Below, in pieces: positions 13,189-16,474 of a stretch of DNA of 16,474 bases (positions within the stretch are counted from its first letter, which is position 1; each line of letters begins with the position of its first letter). The position numbers were made by a program, and so were the translations under genes. The stretch comes from an uncultured Acetatifactor sp. (GTDB lineage Bacteria; Bacillota; Clostridia; Lachnospirales; Lachnospiraceae). The stretch spans positions 1-16,474 of the forward strand of contig CAJTLR010000080.1 of the NCBI GenBank assembly GCA_910577185.1. Reading direction: 5' to 3'. A model generated the notes under the pieces. It saw only the letters and a program-made list of their open reading frames with translations, ran no database searches and had not been told where the DNA came from.

Positions 13189-14214
13189 TTGGAACTACGA
13201 ATATCAAGTATCCCCATAATGCTTGAATATTTAACAAAAATGAATACAGACCCTGCAAACAAGGGCTTGTTGAGAAAAATTTTCGATCATGAAGATTATC
13301 AGTTCGAAGTGGGGAGATATGGTCTGGCCTCTGTGGAACCACTTATATTTTATTTTTCGAACCTTAAAAAAGTTAATTTTAAGGATATTCCTGATTTAAG
13401 CGTTGAACGAAAAAGTGCATTGAGAGATAAGCATAATCTGTGGCTGGACTGTGCATCCAATCCACAAAAATACTACAATCGGTATGAAAAAGTAAAGCAT
13501 ATTCTTTGTGAGGAAAATATTCAAAATCTACAGCACAAGCTCTCTGCTGCATTCCCCATTGAAGTTGGTATAAATGATGCAAGTATTATATCAACGCTAA
13601 GTTTTGGACCTTCCTTTGGATATGTATATGAAAATGCATTGCATTTAGACTTGTTTGGTATTGAAGATATCTGTACAATTGAAGAATTGCCATACATTAT
13701 TCTTCATGAGATGCACCATCTGCAAATTCAGAAACTTATTGGCAGTTATGATTCTTTTACCCAAAACTTTAGTTTATTGGAGGATTACATATTTAGATTT
13801 ACTGGTGAAGGGTTGGCGATTAAGTTCTGCAATAATGCCGAAGGTGTAATATCAAAAAGAATAGATAACCATTTGAATGCCAATATAGGTATTCCGGCGA
13901 TGACCGTCCTTAATAATCATTTTATGGAGCATTTCAAGCTTTTCAATGATACAATTAAGAGGATAAAACATAATGCAATTACTGCCAGTGAAATGGATGA
14001 GCAGTTCAGATCCTATTGGTGGAATCCCTGTCTTTATAAAGACGAGATCGTGTTTCTAAATCAAACACCCATATACAGCTTTGGGAATGAGATTTTCGGA
14101 TGTATTTTTGATGCTTTTGGAATTAAAATACTGTTTGAATGTTTTTATAACCCCGCCAGAACTATCGAATATTTTAATAAGGCAAACTGTGGGTATATTA
14201 TTTCAGAAACATAA
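13189..14214 (+). CDS. Putative zinc metallopeptidase (DUF5700-like), TTG start
   Basis: A 341-aa protein with a gluzincin-type motif: IILHEMHHLQ gives His173-Glu174-x-x-His177, and a downstream FTGEGLA supplies Glu207 as likely third zinc ligand. The overall order (helical N-terminus, PIEVGINDASIISTLSFGP strand, HExxH helix, EGLA helix, and a late NEIFGCIFDAFGIKILFECF segment) recalls DUF5700-type putative peptidases. No signal peptide is seen, so it would act inside the cell unless exported by the island's own machinery. A strong AAGGAGG at 13173-13179 with nine-base spacing points to TTG 13189. The first ATG (13219) has no ribosome site. Transcribed with the island, 159 bases after the immunity gene. 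Could be an effector, a processing protease or unrelated cargo. Confidence 0.7.
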   Translation: MELRISSIPIMLEYLTKMNTDPANKGLLRKIFDHEDYQFEVGRYGLASVEPLIFYFSNLKKVNFKDIPDLSVERKSALRDKHNLWLDCASNPQKYYNRYEKVKHILCEENIQNLQHKLSAAFPIEVGINDASIISTLSFGPSFGYVYENALHLDLFGIEDICTIEELPYIILHEMHHLQIQKLIGSYDSFTQNFSLLEDYIFRFTGEGLAIKFCNNAEGVISKRIDNHLNANIGIPAMTVLNNHFMEHFKLFNDTIKRIKHNAITASEMDEQFRSYWWNPCLYKDEIVFLNQTPIYSFGNEIFGCIFDAFGIKILFECFYNPARTIEYFNKANCGYIISET

Positions 14215-14489
14215 TTTTGAAAGAGGTGGCAAAATATTTTTCAGACAGTGCGCCTGCTTCCACAGTTTTTCATATCAAATCTGTAATTGTGTACACATGA
14301 GGGCGGTGAACACATTCAGACAGGAACCCGGCACAGCCATTGCGCTCTGTGCATTCTTGAACAGTTTCAGGGCATTAGAATCATCCGACGCACTGGCCGT
14401 ATCATCCCTGTGTGATTCCCTTATGTCATGGGGACAGTGTCACGGCAATTGACTGACATGGGCCGGGAATGCAGGAAACTTCGTTTGAT
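14215..14489. other. Junction between island and two-component genes; no gene seen
   Basis: All open frames here are short and lack ribosome sites. The + strand has an imperfect inverted repeat around 14402-14440 (TGTGATTCCC with GGGGACAGTGTCA). No T run marks a terminator for either the metallopeptidase or the convergent histidine kinase gene. The composition changes from the AT-richer island to the flank. It may be the worn right edge of the island. Confidence 0.35.
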
Positions 14490-15665
14490 TCATTTGAGAA
14501 ATAAATGGATGGATAGCGTCTGTCCCAGCAGTGAAGCACTGATCCGGCCTCCATGGAGTTGCACTATACGTTTTGCAATGGCCAGCCCAAGCCCGGAGCT
14601 TTGAGTATCACTCCTGGCCTGGTCCCCGCGATAGAAGCGTTCAAACATTTGGTCAGGGTTCAGCCCGCTGGTATCTGCTGCCTGGTTTGCAATGCAGATA
14701 TGGAGCTGGCCGGTGGGCTCTGTTTCTGCCGTTACTGTTACCGGAGCAGATTTGTCGGCATATCTGCGGGCATTGTCGAGCAGGTTTTGGAACACCCGGA
14801 CCATTTGGTGTGTATTGATGTTGGCTGTATAGGATTCTGTTTTTATCTGCCAGGAAAGTGTCAGTCCGTTTGCCTCCATCAGCACTTTATGTTCATAAAG
14901 GACGTGGCGCAATATTCCTATTACATCCATTTGCTCCATATCAGGGATTTTTTCGGCAGAGTTTAGTTTTGTATATTCAAACAGTTCATTGATCAGCACG
15001 TTCAGTCCCGTCAGACGGCGTTCCACCACCTCAATATATTCAGCGAACCGCTGCTGGTCTTGTGGTCCCGTCTGCTTTAGCAGATCCACATAGCCGATAA
15101 TGGAAGTGAGGGGACTGCGCAGGTCATGGGAGACATTGGTGATCAGTTCATTTTTGCTCTGCAGCTGTTTCTTTTCCAGTTCCTGTTTTTCACTGAGCTG
15201 GACTGACATCTCGTTGATGCTGGCGCATAGTTCTGTAATTTCATCACTGCCCTGCAGTTCCATGGTTCTTCCAAAGCCTTCCTCACGGATTAGCTGGATT
15301 TCCTGGGAAAGATACTCCACGTACTTTACTTTGCGGTTGATCCTGACAGAAAAAGACAGCACAAAGCATGCCAGAGGGGGCGCTGCTGTTAGTACAGTAT
15401 GAAGATATTCGGCGGCAGCGCCATGCTGTGAGCCCAGATGATAGAAAAATTCCCTCAGCCCATAATAAAACAGCAGATATTCCGCAGCCAGTACAATCAG
15501 GCTGATAACAAGGGAATGACAGGCGGCTTTCAGAAAATATACCGTAAGGCGCTTCCTGAAAGATACTGACAATCTCCTGTAAACCAGAAAAAGTACCAGG
15601 ATTGTCCCGGCAATGACAATGCTGTTGATCAGGATATAGTCAGGAATCATTTTCCAGTCGGTCAT
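14490..15665 (-). CDS. VanS-like sensor histidine kinase
   Basis: A 391-aa membrane kinase. The N-terminal third has three likely membrane segments (ILINSIVIAGTILVLFLVY; LVISLIVLAAEYLLFYYGL; LHTVLTAAPPLACFVLSFSV) with very short outside loops, then a HAMP-like linker. The dimerisation box NVSHDLRSPLTS carries phospho-accepting His180. The catalytic domain has an N-box (VFQNLLDNARRYA), an F-box (MFERFYRGDQA) and a G-box (SGLGLAIAKRIVQLHGG). The small extracellular part suits intramembrane sensing of cell-envelope stress or antimicrobials, as in VanS and BceS relatives. The start at 15665 overlaps the regulator stop as ATGA, with AGGGGG eight bases upstream; the ATG at 15689 lies inside the regulator and is not favoured. 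Confidence 0.9.
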   Translation of the reverse strand: MTDWKMIPDYILINSIVIAGTILVLFLVYRRLSVSFRKRLTVYFLKAACHSLVISLIVLAAEYLLFYYGLREFFYHLGSQHGAAAEYLHTVLTAAPPLACFVLSFSVRINRKVKYVEYLSQEIQLIREEGFGRTMELQGSDEITELCASINEMSVQLSEKQELEKKQLQSKNELITNVSHDLRSPLTSIIGYVDLLKQTGPQDQQRFAEYIEVVERRLTGLNVLINELFEYTKLNSAEKIPDMEQMDVIGILRHVLYEHKVLMEANGLTLSWQIKTESYTANINTHQMVRVFQNLLDNARRYADKSAPVTVTAETEPTGQLHICIANQAADTSGLNPDQMFERFYRGDQARSDTQSSGLGLAIAKRIVQLHGGRISASLLGQTLSIHLFLK

Positions 15666-16345
15666 ATCTGATACCCCCTTCCCCAGCATGTTCTAATAAA
15701 ATCTGGATGCACACCGTCCCAGTTCAATTTGCTGCGCAGATTTGCAATATGCATCATCACTGCATTTTCTGAGTGAAAAAATTCTTCGTGCCACACCGCT
15801 TCATAAATCTGGGACATCGTCAGTACCTGGCCCCGGTTTCGCAGCAGATATTCCAGAATATCATATTCCTTGCGGGTCAGCCGGACTTCCCGCCCGCTTA
15901 CCCAGGCCTGGCGGCTTTTGGTATCTACCGTCAGGTCATCCGCCTGAAGCGTATGTGAGGGTATTTTTGTCTCATTGTACTGCTTATAGCGGCGGAGCTG
16001 GGCCTTGATGCGGGTAAGAAGCTCAATGGGTTTGAATGGCTTGGTCACATAATCATCACCGCCGGCTGTGAGTCCCTGTATGATATCCATATCTTCCGAC
16101 TTCGCTGACATGAAGATAATTGGCATTTTGTTCGTTTCCCTGATTTTGAGGCAGGCGCTGATACCGTCAATTCCTGGCATCATCACATCCAGAAGGATCA
16201 GATCTACCTGATAGTGTTCCAGTATATCCATAGCCTTTCTGGCATTTTCGCAGGCAAGGTAGCGGTAGCCCTCATTTCCCAGATAGATGCCCAAAAGTTT
16301 ACAGATATCTTTATCATCATCAACGATCAGTATAAATTCTTTCAT
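15662..16345 (-). CDS. OmpR/PhoB-type response regulator (VanR-like)
   Basis: A 227-aa regulator. The receiver domain (residues 1-120) has the acidic pocket IVDDDKD, phospho-accepting Asp53 in LILLDVMMPG, a switch residue in IIFMSAKSED, and Lys in DDYVTKPFKP. The C-terminal winged helix (about 130-227) includes LTRKEYDILEYLLRNRGQVL and the recognition helix HSENAVMMHIANLRSKL, ending in IRTCWGRGYQI. Phosphorylated by the downstream kinase (four-base ATGA overlap), it would control envelope or resistance genes. I use ATG 16345, which places the first strand at the usual position. ATG 16360 directly follows GAGGAGG (too close for good initiation) and is the alternative. The gene starts inside the end of an upstream frame. 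Confidence 0.9.
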   Translation of the reverse strand: MKEFILIVDDDKDICKLLGIYLGNEGYRYLACENARKAMDILEHYQVDLILLDVMMPGIDGISACLKIRETNKMPIIFMSAKSEDMDIIQGLTAGGDDYVTKPFKPIELLTRIKAQLRRYKQYNETKIPSHTLQADDLTVDTKSRQAWVSGREVRLTRKEYDILEYLLRNRGQVLTMSQIYEAVWHEEFFHSENAVMMHIANLRSKLNWDGVHPDFIRTCWGRGYQI

Positions 16346-16474
16346 GATTTCTTTTTGCATCCTCCTCTTTGCAAAAATACTGCAGGCCTGCCGAAGCAAG
16401 AAACATCATTAGAAGCTCAGCGGCAATGATCTGCCAGTGTTCCAGGCCGCATAAGACACCGAATGAACCTGAAA
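16320..16474 (-). CDS. C-terminal end of a membrane protein (partial)
   Basis: The minus strand is open from the window edge to a stop at 16320-16322, about 51 codons. It encodes a likely membrane helix (HWQIIAAELLMMFLASAG) followed by a charged tail rich in Lys, Glu and Arg, the usual shape of a membrane-protein C-terminus. It overlaps the response-regulator start by 26 bases in another frame, which fits a co-transcribed operon. The missing part lies outside the window, so the family (perhaps a transporter permease) cannot be named. Confidence 0.4.
   Translation of the reverse strand, partial: SGSFGVLCGLEHWQIIAAELLMMFLASAGLQYFCKEEDAKRNHERIYTDR

Noticed and set aside
1..16474. CRISPR arrays, rRNA genes, intact insertion sequences
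   Set aside because: No regularly spaced repeats, rRNA motifs, or transposase motifs were found on either strand.

Overview
The window looks like chromosomal DNA of a gut-type Clostridia, most likely a Lachnospiraceae. Evidence: strong AGGAGG-type ribosome sites, moderate GC, tRNA genes without an encoded CCA end, a YafP-like GNAT, a VanR/VanS-like two-component pair, and a WYL regulator of a type I associate with this family. I ran no database search, so family names rest on motifs and on my knowledge of the families.

Left flank (1-4110): a tRNA-Tyr(GUA)/tRNA-Leu(UAA) pair with its own promoter and terminator. It is followed by a same-strand run of small metabolic or resistance-type genes: two GNAT acetyltransferases, a DUF3788-type protein, an APH(3')-like aminoglycoside phosphotransferase, a YafP-like GNAT and an XRE regulator, closed by a clear rho-independent terminator (4077-4109).

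Transition (4110-5394): a hairpin-rich intergenic stretch, then a decayed copy of the promoter and 5' end of the WYL gene (4361-4484). Next come a 57-aa protein and an XRE repressor that overlap tail to tail, and then the intact WYL promoter region (5337-5467). The two WYL-type copies share a 13-bp operator-like palindrome at the same distance from the -10 box. A full-consensus TTGACA-N17-TATAAT promoter (5193-5221) also points toward the WYL gene.

Accessory island (5394-14214), all on the + strand and tightly spaced: WYL regulator, 744-aa protein of Sel1/TPR repeats with an unfamiliar N-terminal domain, 1137-aa HerA/FtsK-like P-loop ATPase with a long Ser/Gly-rich insert around a hydrophobic segment, 199-aa HNH nuclease with an acidic N-terminus, 119-aa SUKH-like protein, and a HExxH metallopeptidase-like protein starting at TTG. 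A small HNH nuclease followed by a SUKH protein is the classic layout of a polymorphic toxin and its immunity protein. Here the pair is translationally coupled behind a HerA-type ATPase and a Sel1 scaffold. This is the best candidate for an undescribed system: either an effector-handling or toxin-delivery apparatus, or an intracellular defence module with a HerA motor, a nuclease and a protective partner. No integrase, transposase or conjugation gene is visible.

Right flank (14490-16474, minus strand): a VanS-like sensor kinase and its OmpR/PhoB-type response regulator, overlapping by ATGA, and upstream of them the C-terminal end of a membrane protein that runs off the window.
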